Positions 21,715 through 31,079 of a stretch of DNA of 64,000 nt are shown piece after piece (the stretch's first letter is position 1; every line of letters begins with the position of its first letter). Where the stretch lies: assembly GCF_000982825.1 (NCBI RefSeq), contig NZ_CP011047.1:1-64000 (forward strand), given 5' to 3'. The notes beneath the pieces were generated by a model. It was given only the letters and a program-made list of their open reading frames with translations, made no database searches and was not told the DNA's origin. A program made the translations under genes and the position numbers. The stretch comes from Cronobacter sakazakii. Its GTDB lineage: Bacteria > Pseudomonadota > Gammaproteobacteria > Enterobacterales > Enterobacteriaceae.

Positions 21715-22754
21715 AGGCCGAAGCCTGGCGAGTAAGTAAGTTGGGCGAGACGCCGGATATGACATTCGAGGAAGCGTGTGTCAGGTGGCTTGAGGAAAAG
21801 GCGCACAAGAAGTCACTGGACGATGACAAAAGCCGGATCGGATTCTGGCTACAACACTTTGCAGGGATGCAGTTGAAGGACATCACTGAGACGCGAATCT
21901 ATAACGCGATTCAGCAGATGACCAACCGCCGGCACGAGGAAAACTGGAAGCTCAGAGAGGAGGCATTAAGGAAAAAGGGAAAACCAGTTCCGCCATATGT
22001 GCCACGACCGGCAGCGACAGCCACAAAGGCTACTCACCTTTCATTCATCAAAGCGTTGTTACGCGCCGCTGAGCGTGAATGGAAGATGCTGGACAAAGCG
22101 CCGATTGTGAAGGTTCCGCAGCCGAAGAACAAACGCATTCGATGGCTGGAGCCTCATGAGGCGAAAAGGCTGATTGATGAATGCCCGGATCCGCTTAAGT
22201 CCGTTGTTGAGTTTGCGCTGGCGACGGGGCTACGGCGGTCGAACATCATCAATCTGGAATGGCAGCAGATAGACATGCAGCGCCGGGTGGCGTGGATACA
22301 CCCGGAGCAGAGCAAATCAAATCAGGCCATTGGCGTGGCGCTGAATGATACTGCATGTCGTGTGCTGAAAAGGCAAATAGGCAATCACCACAAGTGGGTG
22401 TTCGTCTACAAGGAAAGCTGCACCCGGCCTGATGGGACTAAAGCGCCGACAGTGAGGAAGATGCGGTACGACGCAAACACAGCCTGGAGGGCTGCGCTTA
22501 AACGTGCTGGCATTGAGGATTTCCGCTTCCATGACCTGAGGCATACCTGGGCAAGCTGGTTAGTTCAGGCTGGCGTCCCGATTTCAGTTCTTCAGGAAAT
22601 GGGCGGATGGGAGTCAATAGAAATGGTTCGACGGTATGCGCACCTGGCACCTAATCACCTGACCGAGCACGCGAAGCAAATCGACTCGATTTTTGGCGAT
22701 TGCGTCCCAAATCTGTCCCACACGGAAAAACAGGAGGTGATGAACGGTAGATAA
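21591..22754 (+). CDS. int: Tyrosine integrase, P22 Int-like
   Basis: 387 residues, the same length as P22 Int. N-terminal arm-binding part MSLFRRGETWYASFTLPDGK; catalytic C-terminal half with ATGLRRSNI (Arg), FHDLRHTWAS (His-x-x-Arg) and GGWESIEMVRRYAHLAP (Tyr nucleophile). It recombines the phage site with the 3' end of thrW, whose 3' end is 14 bases after the stop codon. Confidence 0.96.
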   Translation: MSLFRRGETWYASFTLPDGKRFKQSLGTKDKRQATELHDKLKAEAWRVSKLGETPDMTFEEACVRWLEEKAHKKSLDDDKSRIGFWLQHFAGMQLKDITETRIYNAIQQMTNRRHEENWKLREEALRKKGKPVPPYVPRPAATATKATHLSFIKALLRAAEREWKMLDKAPIVKVPQPKNKRIRWLEPHEAKRLIDECPDPLKSVVEFALATGLRRSNIINLEWQQIDMQRRVAWIHPEQSKSNQAIGVALNDTACRVLKRQIGNHHKWVFVYKESCTRPDGTKAPTVRKMRYDANTAWRAALKRAGIEDFRFHDLRHTWASWLVQAGVPISVLQEMGGWESIEMVRRYAHLAPNHLTEHAKQIDSIFGDCVPNLSHTEKQEVMNGR

Positions 22755-22768
22755 GTGATTGATTTAAC

Positions 22769-22814
22769 TGGTGCCGATAATAGGAGTCGAACCTACGACC
22801 TTCGCATTACGAAT
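22769..22814. other. Prophage attachment core (right end of prophage)
   Basis: The 46 bases from the tRNA 3' CCA to the anticodon loop correspond to the P22 attachment core in thrW. They mark the boundary between prophage and host. The matching copy should lie left of this window. Confidence 0.8.
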
Positions 22815-22844
22815 GCGCTGCTCTACCAACTGAGCTATATCGGC
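22769..22844 (-). tRNA. thrW: tRNA-Thr(CGT)
   Basis: 76 bases including encoded CCA. On the minus strand it begins GCCGATATAGCTCAGTTGG and has anticodon CGT in the loop TTCGTAA, T-arm GGTTCGACTCC. It lies behind proA in the same direction, the E. coli thrW position, and stays intact because the prophage att core supplies the 3' part. Confidence 0.97.
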
Positions 22845-22952
22845 CCTGAGGAAGGGTGTGCGTGAGCACGGGGTAAGAGGTTATGAAAAAGTGGGTGATG
22901 CGTCAATGCCCTTGCGATTCAAGCGGCGATTTTTGCATCACCCGGCCCTCCG

Positions 22953-24206
22953 TTAAGCACGAATCGTATCGTCGCCGTAGCCGATCCACTTGTAGGTGGT
23001 CAGCGCTTCGAGGCCCATCGGGCCGCGGGCGTGAAGCTTCTGCGTGCTGACAGCCACTTCGGCACCAAGACCAAACTGCCCGCCGTCGGTAAAGCGCGTC
23101 GAGGCGTTCACGTACACCGCAGACGAATCCACTTCATTCACGAAACGGTCGGCGTGGCGCAGCGTGCGGGTGAGAATGGCGTCCGAATGCTGGGTGCCGT
23201 GCTCGCGAATATGCGCGATGGCCTCGTCGATGCCTGCCACCAGCTTCACGTTAAGATCGAGCGAAAGCCATTCGTCGTCGAACGCTTCCGGCTTCACCGC
23301 CACAGCGGTCGCCGGGCCGCCGGAAAGCAGCGCCAGCGCGCGCGCATCGGCGTGCAGCGTCACGCCGCGTTCGTGCATCACGCGGCTCAGTTCCGGCAGG
23401 AAACGTTCTGCAATAGCCTCATGCACCAGCAGCGTCTCCACCGTATTACAGGTGCTCGGGCGCTGAGTTTTGGCATTGGTGATGATGTTGAGCGCAGGCG
23501 CGAACTCCGCCGTTTCATCAACGAAAATATGGCACACGCCGATGCCGCCGGTAATAACCGGAATGGTCGACTGTTCGCGGCAGAGCTTATGCAGCCCTGC
23601 CCCGCCGCGCGGGATCAGCATGTCGATGTATTTGTCCATACGCAGCATTTCACTGACCAGCGCGCGTTCCGGGCTTTCGATGGCCTGAACGGCCGCGGCG
23701 GGCAGGCCGCACTCTTCCAGCGCTTTCTGGATAACTTTGACGGTCGCCGCATTGGTGCGCCAGGTCTCTTTGCCGCCTCTGAGAATCGCCGCGTTGCCGG
23801 TTTTCAGGCATAGCGAGGCGACATCCACCGTCACGTTCGGGCGCGCTTCATAAATCACGCCGACCACGCCGAGCGGCACGCGGCGACGCTCGATGCGCAG
23901 GCCGCTCTCCAGCAGACCGCCGTCAATCACCTGCCCTACCGGATCGGCCAGCTGACACACCTGGCGCACGTCGTTCGCAATGGCGTGTAAACGTTGCGGG
24001 TTGAGCGCCAGGCGGTCTAACAGCGCCTCGCTCAGCCCGCTGCGGTGCGCCTCCAGCAGATCCTGCTCGTTGGCGAGTAAAATCTCTTCGGCATTCGCTT
24101 CTAAATAGTCGGCGATTTTCTCCAGCACGCGGTTTTTCTCGCGCGAGGAGAGCAGCGCCATCTGATATGAGGCGGCTTTGGCCGCCTGGCCCATCTGCTC
24201 CAGCAT
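22953..24206 (-). CDS. proA: Gamma-glutamyl phosphate reductase
   Basis: 417 residues, full length. It reduces gamma-glutamyl phosphate with NADPH to glutamate semialdehyde, the second step of proline synthesis. The catalytic Cys is in RPSTCNTVETLLVH; the cofactor-binding region includes GVVGVIYEARPNVTVDVASL. Cytoplasmic, acting with ProB, whose gene lies ten bases upstream in the same operon. Confidence 0.98.
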   Translation of the reverse strand: MLEQMGQAAKAASYQMALLSSREKNRVLEKIADYLEANAEEILLANEQDLLEAHRSGLSEALLDRLALNPQRLHAIANDVRQVCQLADPVGQVIDGGLLESGLRIERRRVPLGVVGVIYEARPNVTVDVASLCLKTGNAAILRGGKETWRTNAATVKVIQKALEECGLPAAAVQAIESPERALVSEMLRMDKYIDMLIPRGGAGLHKLCREQSTIPVITGGIGVCHIFVDETAEFAPALNIITNAKTQRPSTCNTVETLLVHEAIAERFLPELSRVMHERGVTLHADARALALLSGGPATAVAVKPEAFDDEWLSLDLNVKLVAGIDEAIAHIREHGTQHSDAILTRTLRHADRFVNEVDSSAVYVNASTRFTDGGQFGLGAEVAVSTQKLHARGPMGLEALTTYKWIGYGDDTIRA

Positions 24207-24216
24207 GGCAGGCTCC

Positions 24217-25320
24217 TTATTGGGTGATCATGTCGTCGCGGTGAACCGCTACCGGGCCATATTCATAGCCGAGAATGGCGTCAATCTGCTGCGAGTGGTG
24301 CCCGGCGATGCGGCGCAGCGCGTCGCTGTTATAGCGGGAGACGCCGTGGGCGATGTCGCGCCCTTCCAGATTACGGATGCGAATCACTTCGCCGCGCGAA
24401 AAGTTGCCGGTCACGCTTTTAATGCCTTTCGGCAGCAGCGAACTGCCGCGCTCCAGAATGGCCGACTGCGCGCCCTCGTCGACGGTGATTTCGCCGGCGG
24501 GCGGCGCGCCGAAGATCCAGCGCTTGCGGTTCTCGAGTGGCGTCTGCTGCGGGTGGAAGCGGGTGCCGACCGGCAGCCCTTCGATAACATCGTTAATCAC
24601 GCCCGGCTTGCTGCCCGCCGCGATCACGGTTTCAATGCCCGCGCGGCCCGCGACGTCCGCGGCCTGAAGCTTGGTGCCCATGCCGCCGGTGCCGAGGCCG
24701 GAGACGCTGTCGCCCGCAATCGCGCGCAGCGTGTCGTCAATGCCGTAGACATCCTGAATCAGCTCGGCCTGCGGGTTGTTGCGCGGGTCGGCGGTGAAGA
24801 GGCCCTGCTGGTCGGTCAGCAGCAGCAGTTTATCGGCGCCCGCCAGAATCGCCGCCAGCGCCGAGAGATTATCGTTATCGCCGACTTTGATTTCCGCCGT
24901 GGCGACCGCGTCGTTTTCGTTAATCACCGGCACGATGCGGTTATCGAGCAGCGCGGTGAGCGTGTCGCGCGCGTTCAGGAAGCGCTCGCGATCTTCCATA
25001 TCCGCGCGGGTCAGCAGCATCTGCCCCACATGGATGCCGTAAATCGAAAAAAGCTGCTCCCAGAGCTGGATCAGGCGGCTCTGCCCGACAGCCGCCAGCA
25101 ACTGCTTGGAGGCGATGGTCGCCGGCAGTTCCGGGTAGCCCAGGTGCTCGCGCCCGGCGGCAATCGCCCCGGACGTGACGATGACGATACGATGCCCGGC
25201 GGCGTGCTGCTGCGCGCACTGGCGCACCAGTTCGACAATATGGGCGCGATTCAGGCGGCGGGAGCCGCCCGTCAGGACGCTGGTCCCCAGTTTCACCACC
25301 AGGGTCTGGCTGTTACTCAT
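24217..25320 (-). CDS. proB: Glutamate 5-kinase
   Basis: 367 residues from the ATG at 25320 (MSNSQTLVVKLGTSVLTGGS). It phosphorylates glutamate and is feedback-inhibited by proline. An amino-acid kinase domain is followed by a C-terminal PUA domain (GKIGVITVDEG-like region, here PAGEITVDEGAQSAILERGS). The ribosome binding site is weak. First gene of proBA. Confidence 0.97.
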   Translation of the reverse strand: MSNSQTLVVKLGTSVLTGGSRRLNRAHIVELVRQCAQQHAAGHRIVIVTSGAIAAGREHLGYPELPATIASKQLLAAVGQSRLIQLWEQLFSIYGIHVGQMLLTRADMEDRERFLNARDTLTALLDNRIVPVINENDAVATAEIKVGDNDNLSALAAILAGADKLLLLTDQQGLFTADPRNNPQAELIQDVYGIDDTLRAIAGDSVSGLGTGGMGTKLQAADVAGRAGIETVIAAGSKPGVINDVIEGLPVGTRFHPQQTPLENRKRWIFGAPPAGEITVDEGAQSAILERGSSLLPKGIKSVTGNFSRGEVIRIRNLEGRDIAHGVSRYNSDALRRIAGHHSQQIDAILGYEYGPVAVHRDDMITQ

Positions 25321-25510
25321 GATGTTTTGCCGTATCAACGAAATTGGAAAAATTAAACCCAAAATGACGTTGTAACAGGAGAGCGCGCCCTTGCCAACTC
25401 CCGGCCAGAAAAACCGCACGCCGCGCAGGCGAACCGGCAAGCATAGCGGCGGATTTTGATAGTTTTATTACCGTTTACGAAAAATATACCTTTTTAAAAT
25501 TTATCTTACT

Positions 25511-25530
25511 TTGTCATATTTTTTTCATAT
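25511..25530 (+). promoter_or_regulatory. Candidate Pho box upstream of phoE
   Basis: TTGTCATATTTTTTTCATAT resembles two PhoB half-sites (TGTCATA and TTCATA) 11 bases apart. The expected place for PhoB activation under phosphate starvation. Confidence 0.55.
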
Positions 25531-25611
25531 CCGACCGTTAAAACCCATCTTGTTTTTTCACAGGTCTTTGACCCGCGAATTTTAGCGCGTAAATAATGAT
25601 TGGGATTAATG

Positions 25612-26682
25612 ATGAAAAAGAGCACTCTGGCATTAGTGGTGATGGGTATTGTTGCGTCGTCTGCTGCTCAGGCCGCAGAAATTTATAACAAGAACGGCAA
25701 CAAGCTGGATCTTTATGGCCGTGTTAAAGCCGAACATTATATGAGCGATAATGACGCTGTAGACGGGGATCAGTCTTATATCCGTCTGGGCTTCAAAGGC
25801 GCGACCCAAATTAACGATCAACTGACCGGTTTCGGCCAGTGGGAATATCAGGTTGCCGCTAACCGTGTGGAAGGCGACAGCACGAACAGCGCAACCAAAA
25901 CCCGTCTGGCTTTTGCGGGCCTGAAATTCGCCGATCTCGGCTCCATTGATTACGGTCGTAACTACGGCATCCTGTATGACGTGGGTTCTTACACCGATAT
26001 GATCCCGGAATTCGGTGACGACGCTTACACCAAAACCGATAACTTTATGACCGGCCGTACCACTGGCGTGGCCACCTACCGCAACACCGATTTCTTCGGT
26101 CTTGTGGATGGTCTGAAATTCGGCCTGCAATACCAGGGCAAGAACGAGAACGACAGCCGTGCCGCCAGCAAAGCCAACGGCGACGGCTACGGTGCCTCTG
26201 TTAACTACGCGCTGGGCGACAGCGGCGTGAGCATCGGCGGCGCTTACACCAAATCCAACCGTACACTGGCGCAGCGTAATTCCACGCTCGGTAAAGGCGA
26301 TAACGCGGAAGCCTGGGCGACCGGCCTGAAGTATGACGCCAACAATATCTACCTGGCGGCGACCTATGCGGAAACCCGCAACATGACCCCGATCACCGGC
26401 GGTTTTGCCAATAAAAACCAGGGCTTCGAAGTGGTTGCGCAGTATCAGTTCGACTTCGGCCTGCGTCCGTCCATCGGTTACGTGCAGTCTAAAGCCAAAG
26501 ATGTTGAAAACGGCATTGGCGACGTTGATCTGGTGAAATATTACGACGTGGCGGCCACGTATTACTTCAACAAAAACATGTCCGCTTTCGTGGATTATAA
26601 AATTAACCAGCTGGACGACGACAACAAGCTTAAGATCAACAACGATGACGTTGTTGCGCTGGGCCTCGTTTACCAGTTCTGA
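25612..26682 (+). CDS. phoE: Outer-membrane phosphoporin
   Basis: 356 residues from the ATG at 25612. A signal peptide MKKSTLALVVMGIVASSAAQ is cut before AEIYNKNGN. A 16-strand porin barrel follows, with the loop-3 motif PEFGDD and the C-terminal Phe of GLVYQF needed for Bam assembly. PhoE trimers favour anions and phosphate. Its place beside proB fits PhoE rather than OmpF/OmpC. Confidence 0.92.
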   Translation: MKKSTLALVVMGIVASSAAQAAEIYNKNGNKLDLYGRVKAEHYMSDNDAVDGDQSYIRLGFKGATQINDQLTGFGQWEYQVAANRVEGDSTNSATKTRLAFAGLKFADLGSIDYGRNYGILYDVGSYTDMIPEFGDDAYTKTDNFMTGRTTGVATYRNTDFFGLVDGLKFGLQYQGKNENDSRAASKANGDGYGASVNYALGDSGVSIGGAYTKSNRTLAQRNSTLGKGDNAEAWATGLKYDANNIYLAATYAETRNMTPITGGFANKNQGFEVVAQYQFDFGLRPSIGYVQSKAKDVENGIGDVDLVKYYDVAATYYFNKNMSAFVDYKINQLDDDNKLKINNDDVVALGLVYQF

Positions 26683-26694
26683 TTAATATTCCCC

Positions 26695-26717
26695 ACGCCC
26701 ACGCCGTGGGCGTTTAT
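26695..26717 (+). terminator. Hairpin behind phoE
   Basis: ACGCCCACGCCGTGGGCGTTT, 13 bases after the stop codon; a short stem with a modest T-tract. Confidence 0.6.
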
Positions 26718-26736
26718 CACATCGTGTGGCTACGAT

Positions 26737-26771
26737 AAAAAAATAACCCCGCGTCGGCGGGGTTATTTTTT
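26737..26771. terminator. Bidirectional terminator between phoE and crl
   Basis: AATAACCCCGC-GTCG-GCGGGGTTATT flanked by A- and T-runs, so it can stop both convergent transcripts. Confidence 0.85.
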
Positions 26772-26803
26772 ATGCGTTATTTGAGTATTAACTGAAATAC
26801 GGC

Positions 26804-27193
26804 TCAGGCAGAAAGCTTAAGATCTTCTGTTACCGGCTCCAGTTTTAAATCCATCGAGGCGAGCAGCGCGCGCAGTCTTTCGTGAAAACCGCGCAGCGTT
26901 TGCGAAAGCTTTTCTTTGACCTCGTCGTCTTTGATAGGCACCGCCGTCCAGTCGCCCTCTTTATCAAACAGGCCGAACTGCCAGGTATAGGTAAAGCGGT
27001 CTTCATGCGCTTCCAGCTCCATCCACCAGCCCCAGAATTCACGCTTCTCCGGCGCGGGTTTGACGTTGACGCAAACAGCCAGGCAATCAAAGAAGAAGCG
27101 GTTGCCTTCGCACTGCTCTTCCCGAATATACGGGCCAAGGGCAGTGAATTTCTTAATCATCCTGCTTTTCGGGTGTCCACTCGGTAACGTCAT
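26804..27193 (-). CDS. crl: Sigma-S activity regulator Crl
   Basis: 129 residues from the ATG at 27193 (AAGGAGATCGCA). Crl binds sigma-S and helps holoenzyme formation, supporting curli and stationary-phase genes. Conserved parts are MTLPSGHPKSRMIKKFTALG, RFFFDCLAVCVNVKPAP and EFWGWWMELE. It ends slightly shorter than the E. coli protein. Confidence 0.93.
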   Translation of the reverse strand: MTLPSGHPKSRMIKKFTALGPYIREEQCEGNRFFFDCLAVCVNVKPAPEKREFWGWWMELEAHEDRFTYTWQFGLFDKEGDWTAVPIKDDEVKEKLSQTLRGFHERLRALLASMDLKLEPVTEDLKLSA

Positions 27194-27250
27194 TGCGATC
27201 TCCTTTTGTGAAGCCATTGTTTTACCAAACCAATGGAAATTAGCCAATGA

Positions 27251-28498
27251 TTAACGCAATTTATGGTTTACCCACCCGGAAATCTGATGCAGCGCCTTAT
27301 CAAAGTTGCTGTACACCGGCGAAGTGGGGATCTCCAGCAGCTTACCGTCCACAGATGACGAGGCGATTAAACGCGACTCCTCCTCCGGGCTGAAAATGTC
27401 GTTTTTCCAGTAGCCTGCGAGCATCGGTGTCGGGCAGCGGCGGCCGAGCAGCCCCTGGGTTTTCAGCGAATAGCGGTTGAGCTCGACACGCAGCGCGTTG
27501 TCCGAGGCGTCATACATGCCAAGACGGCTCGCCAGCACATCCATATACATCTCCGGCACCTGATCCTGGCGCGCCGGATCGCTGAAAAGCTGATGCACCA
27601 TCGGGCCGAGACAGGCCACGGCTTTAAGTCGCGGCGCTTCAAGATACGCGAGGCGCACCGCCACGTTCGCCCCGAAGCGAAACCCAAACGCCGCCACGCG
27701 GGTGTGATCGACCCACGGCAGGTTTGGCAGAGCCTGAAGCACATGCTGATGCAGCAGGCTGGAATCCTGCGACAGCGTCCATTTGGACGACGCGCCGACC
27801 GAGGGCATATCAATGGTGAGCATCGCGATGCCAAGCGGCGCGAAGTAGCGCTCGAAAAGCGTAAAGTAGTCACTTTGCAGCGCGTCCAGGCCGCCACAAA
27901 TCAAAACGGTCGGGAATGGCCCCTTCCCGCCTTTGGGAAGGTGCAGAAAGCCGGTGATGGTCGCGCCACCGGGGATCGGGAACGAGAGTTCGCGCAGTTC
28001 ACCGGAAAGCCGCGTGGCGGCCTCTTCATATGCGCGGTTCGCCAGCACCTGCGCCTGTTCGGCGAGCGTATCGCCTTTCAGGTGCGGATAGGCGGCAATA
28101 CTGTAGAGCGTGGAAGCCATCAGCCAGGCCTTGCCGATGGCCGCTTCGTCGGTCTCCTGCCCGGCGCGCTGCTGCCACGCCATCGCCTGCTTCGACCACT
28201 CATAAATCCAGTTGCCGCCGCGATAGCCGATGACGGTGTCGTAATGCGCGGGATCGGTGCGTTCGGCGTCGCTCAGCACGATGCGCGACTGCACTTCAAG
28301 GATTTCTCGTGGATCGACACCGCGCCAGACCCACATCAGCCGGTTAATCATGCGATACCACTGCGGCACCGTTTTACCGTCCAGCGTGGACTGGATCACC
28401 GGAGGCGGCGCGTGCTGAATACGACGCACCAGCGTCGAGGTTTCCGGGTATTTAAACCGCGGCTTAAACAGGGTTTCGCTCAGATTGGCCTGCGACAT
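27251..28498 (-). CDS. frsA: Esterase FrsA
   Basis: 415 residues from the ATG at 28498 (GGAGG upstream). FrsA is an alpha/beta-hydrolase fold protein linked to the glucose-specific enzyme IIA and to the respiration/fermentation balance. Visible parts are FPTVLICGGLDALQSDYFTL and VAAFGFRFGANVAVRLAYLE. Same direction as crl, 57 bases away. Confidence 0.93.
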   Translation of the reverse strand: MSQANLSETLFKPRFKYPETSTLVRRIQHAPPPVIQSTLDGKTVPQWYRMINRLMWVWRGVDPREILEVQSRIVLSDAERTDPAHYDTVIGYRGGNWIYEWSKQAMAWQQRAGQETDEAAIGKAWLMASTLYSIAAYPHLKGDTLAEQAQVLANRAYEEAATRLSGELRELSFPIPGGATITGFLHLPKGGKGPFPTVLICGGLDALQSDYFTLFERYFAPLGIAMLTIDMPSVGASSKWTLSQDSSLLHQHVLQALPNLPWVDHTRVAAFGFRFGANVAVRLAYLEAPRLKAVACLGPMVHQLFSDPARQDQVPEMYMDVLASRLGMYDASDNALRVELNRYSLKTQGLLGRRCPTPMLAGYWKNDIFSPEEESRLIASSSVDGKLLEIPTSPVYSNFDKALHQISGWVNHKLR

Positions 28499-28557
28499 GC
28501 TTTCTGCCTCCGTAAAAACAGCACAAAACATGATTGTACTCGCAGGCGGCGGATAAA

Positions 28558-28584
28558 AACAAAAACGCCCGGCAGTGCCGGGCG
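28558..28584 (-). terminator. Terminator of gpt
   Basis: On the minus strand CGCCCGGC-ACT-GCCGGGCG followed by TTTTTG. Confidence 0.85.
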
Positions 28585-28605
28585 TAAAGATGCGTAAGGA
28601 CGGGA

Positions 28606-29064
28606 TTAACGGCCGGACAGCGGCGGCACGAAAACGACGCCCATATCCCACGGCTGCTCGATCCAGGTGTCCTGCGGGATATCGATAACGTAGTCATCCA
28701 CCAGCGGCTGGCCTGCCGGTTTAGCGAAAATGGTCACGAAGCGGGCTTTCGGGTACATCTCACGGATAGCCACTGCGGTGCCGCCGGTATCCACCAGATC
28801 GTCCACCACGATAAAGCCTTCACCATCGCCTTCTGCGCGCTTGATAACTTTCAGTTCGCGCTGGTTGTCATGGTCGTAGCTGGAGATACAGACGGTATCG
28901 ACGTGACGGATACCCAGTTCGCGCGCCAGCAGCGCGCCCGGCACCAGACCGCCGCGGCTGACGGCGATAATGCCTTTCCACTGCTCAGCAGGCAGCAGAC
29001 GGCTCGCCAGCTTGCGCGCGTGGATCTGTAACATATCCCAGGTGACAACGTATTTTTCGCTCAT
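28606..29064 (-). CDS. gpt: Xanthine-guanine phosphoribosyltransferase
   Basis: 152 residues. It makes XMP and GMP from xanthine or guanine and PRPP. The PRPP-binding loop is [14 protein letters not shown]. Full length, cytoplasmic with peripheral membrane contact in E. coli. Divergent from pepD. Confidence 0.97.
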
Positions 29065-29324
29065 GTGAAGTGTCCCGGCCAGTTTAAAAAACGGCTTAAA
29101 AAGTGTTCAGGGGGAAAATAGGTTGCGCGAGATTATAGAGATCTGAGCCGCTAAAAACCAGTGCCACGCGGCATGGGCCGTGGTTTTTGCTCGCTTTGGT
29201 CTGCACAGCATAAAAGAAAGTGGTATTCTCGGGCTATTGCCCAGGCCCGTCTTGCGGCACATCACAACGATAACCCAGAGGCCCGCACGCCGCGCTGCAC
29301 CGGGCCCAGTCAAGGAGACTTAAC

Positions 29325-30782
29325 GTGTCTGAACTGTCTCAACTCTCCCCTCAACCGCTGTGGGATATTTTCGCGAAAATCTGCTCCATTCCGCATCCGT
29401 CCTACCATGAAGAACAACTCGCCGAACACATCATGGGCTGGGCGAAGGAAAAAGGCCTGTTTGCCGAGCGCGACCAGGTGGGCAACATTTTAATTCGCAA
29501 ACCGGCGACCGCCGGCATGGAAAACCGTAAACCGGTCGTGCTGCAGGCGCACCTCGATATGGTGCCGCAGAAGAATAACGACACCGTTCATGATTTCACA
29601 AAAGATCCTATCCAGCCGTATATCGATGGCGAATGGGTGAAAGCGCGCGGCACCACGCTTGGCGCGGATAACGGCATCGGTATGGCGTCCGCGCTCGCGG
29701 TACTGGCGGACGACAGCGTCGTACACGGCCCGCTGGAAGTGCTGCTGACCATGACCGAAGAAGCCGGCATGGACGGCGCGTTTGGTTTGCAGGCAGGCTG
29801 GCTGCAGGCCGATATCCTCATTAATACCGATTCCGAAGAAGAAGGCGAAATCTATATGGGTTGCGCCGGCGGCATCGATTTTATCTCCACGCTGCCGCTC
29901 TCCCGCGAAGCTATCCCGGCCGGTTTTGAGACGTTCAAACTGACGCTCAAAGGGCTGAAAGGCGGTCACTCCGGCGGCGATATTCATCTGGGCCTCGGCA
30001 ACGCCAACAAACTGCTGGCGCGTTTCCTGTGCGGTCATGCGCAGGCGCTGGATCTGCGTCTGGTGGATTTCAACGGCGGTACGCTGCGTAACGCCATCCC
30101 GCGCGAAGCGTTCGCGACCGTCGCGGTGCCTGCCGCTAACGCAGGCGAGCTGAAAACGCTGGCGAACACCTATCTCGATATCCTGAAAAATGAGCTCTCC
30201 GTTAAAGAGAAGAACATCACCGTTGTGCTGGAAGCGGCCTCGACCGATAAAGCCGCGCTGACCGCGCAGAGCCGCGATGCGTTTATCGCGCTGCTGAACG
30301 CAACGCCGAACGGGGTGATTCGCAACTCTGACGTGGCGAAAGGCGTGGTGGAAACCTCCCTGAACGTGGGCGTGGTGACCATGACCGACGAGCAGGCGGA
30401 AATCATCTGCCTGATCCGCTCGCTTATCGACAGCGGTAAAGATTACGTGGTGAGCATGCTGGAATCGCTCGGCGCGCTGGCAGGCGCGAAGACCGTGGCC
30501 AAGGGCAGCTACCCTGGCTGGCAGCCGGACGCCAGCTCGCCGGTGATGGCGCTGGTGCGTGAAACCTATCAGCGTCTGTTTAACAAGACGCCGAATATCC
30601 AGGTGATCCACGCGGGTCTTGAGTGCGGGCTGTTCAAGAAACCGTACCCGCAGATGGATATGGTCTCCATCGGGCCGACCATTACCGGGCCGCATTCGCC
30701 GGATGAGCAGGTACATATTGAAAGCGTGGGCCACTACTGGACGCTGCTGACCGAGCTGCTGAAAGCGATCCCGGCGAAGTAA
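29325..30782 (+). CDS. pepD: Aminoacyl-histidine dipeptidase (peptidase D)
   Basis: 485 residues starting at GTG 29325 with AAGGAG upstream. M20 metallopeptidase that splits dipeptides such as carnosine. Metal-binding motifs HLDMVPQK, GADNGIGMA and the catalytic Glu pair in MTEEAGMDG are visible. A strong terminator follows. Confidence 0.96.
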   Translation: MSELSQLSPQPLWDIFAKICSIPHPSYHEEQLAEHIMGWAKEKGLFAERDQVGNILIRKPATAGMENRKPVVLQAHLDMVPQKNNDTVHDFTKDPIQPYIDGEWVKARGTTLGADNGIGMASALAVLADDSVVHGPLEVLLTMTEEAGMDGAFGLQAGWLQADILINTDSEEEGEIYMGCAGGIDFISTLPLSREAIPAGFETFKLTLKGLKGGHSGGDIHLGLGNANKLLARFLCGHAQALDLRLVDFNGGTLRNAIPREAFATVAVPAANAGELKTLANTYLDILKNELSVKEKNITVVLEAASTDKAALTAQSRDAFIALLNATPNGVIRNSDVAKGVVETSLNVGVVTMTDEQAEIICLIRSLIDSGKDYVVSMLESLGALAGAKTVAKGSYPGWQPDASSPVMALVRETYQRLFNKTPNIQVIHAGLECGLFKKPYPQMDMVSIGPTITGPHSPDEQVHIESVGHYWTLLTELLKAIPAK

Positions 30783-30801
30783 GCGTTTGATGCAAAAGAA
30801 A

Positions 30802-30825
30802 GGCGGCCCTGGGGCCGCCTTTTTT
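30802..30825 (+). terminator. Terminator of pepD
   Basis: GGCGGCC-CTGG-GGCCGCC followed by TTTTTT. Confidence 0.9.
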
Positions 30826-30844
30826 GTTTTGGCGTTTGTGGCGG

Positions 30845-31061
30845 GGTGGGTTTAAAAGGCGGGTGCGCTACGCTTACCCGCCCTACGCTTCCCGACGGTT
30901 ATCATCATGTAGGATGGGTAAGCGGAGCTCACCCACCAGAGCTAATGACAAGAATCGACAACTTCAGCTTGTAAGGTGGGTAAGCGAAGCGCCCCCACCA
31001 GAGCTAATGACAAGAATCGACAACCTCAGCTTGTAGGGTGGGTAAGCGAAGCGCACCCACC
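30845..31061. repeat. REP-like repeat cluster with a 62-bp tandem unit
   Basis: The unit TAAGGTGGGTAAGCGAAGCG plus 42 more bases begins at 30910 and 30972, and a third partial copy starts at 31034 (period 62). Each holds a palindromic core GGGTAAGCGNAGCNCACCC. An inverted relative (GGCGGGTGCGCTACGCTTACC) precedes them at about 30862. Such intergenic palindromes are common in enterobacteria between convergent genes, here pepD and dinB. Confidence 0.85.
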
Positions 31062-31079
31062 GGGCCCGAGGAAAAGCCC

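Noticed and set aside
1..22814. CRISPR array or retron in the accessory region
   Set aside because: The only regular repeats are the iterons, the pentapeptide gene and the 17-bp pair. None has repeat-spacer structure, and no reverse transcriptase or Cas gene is present.
29490..30734. 414-codon frame antisense to pepD, and similar long frames antisense to proA, proB, frsA and proS
   Set aside because: All follow the codon pattern of verified genes on the other strand.
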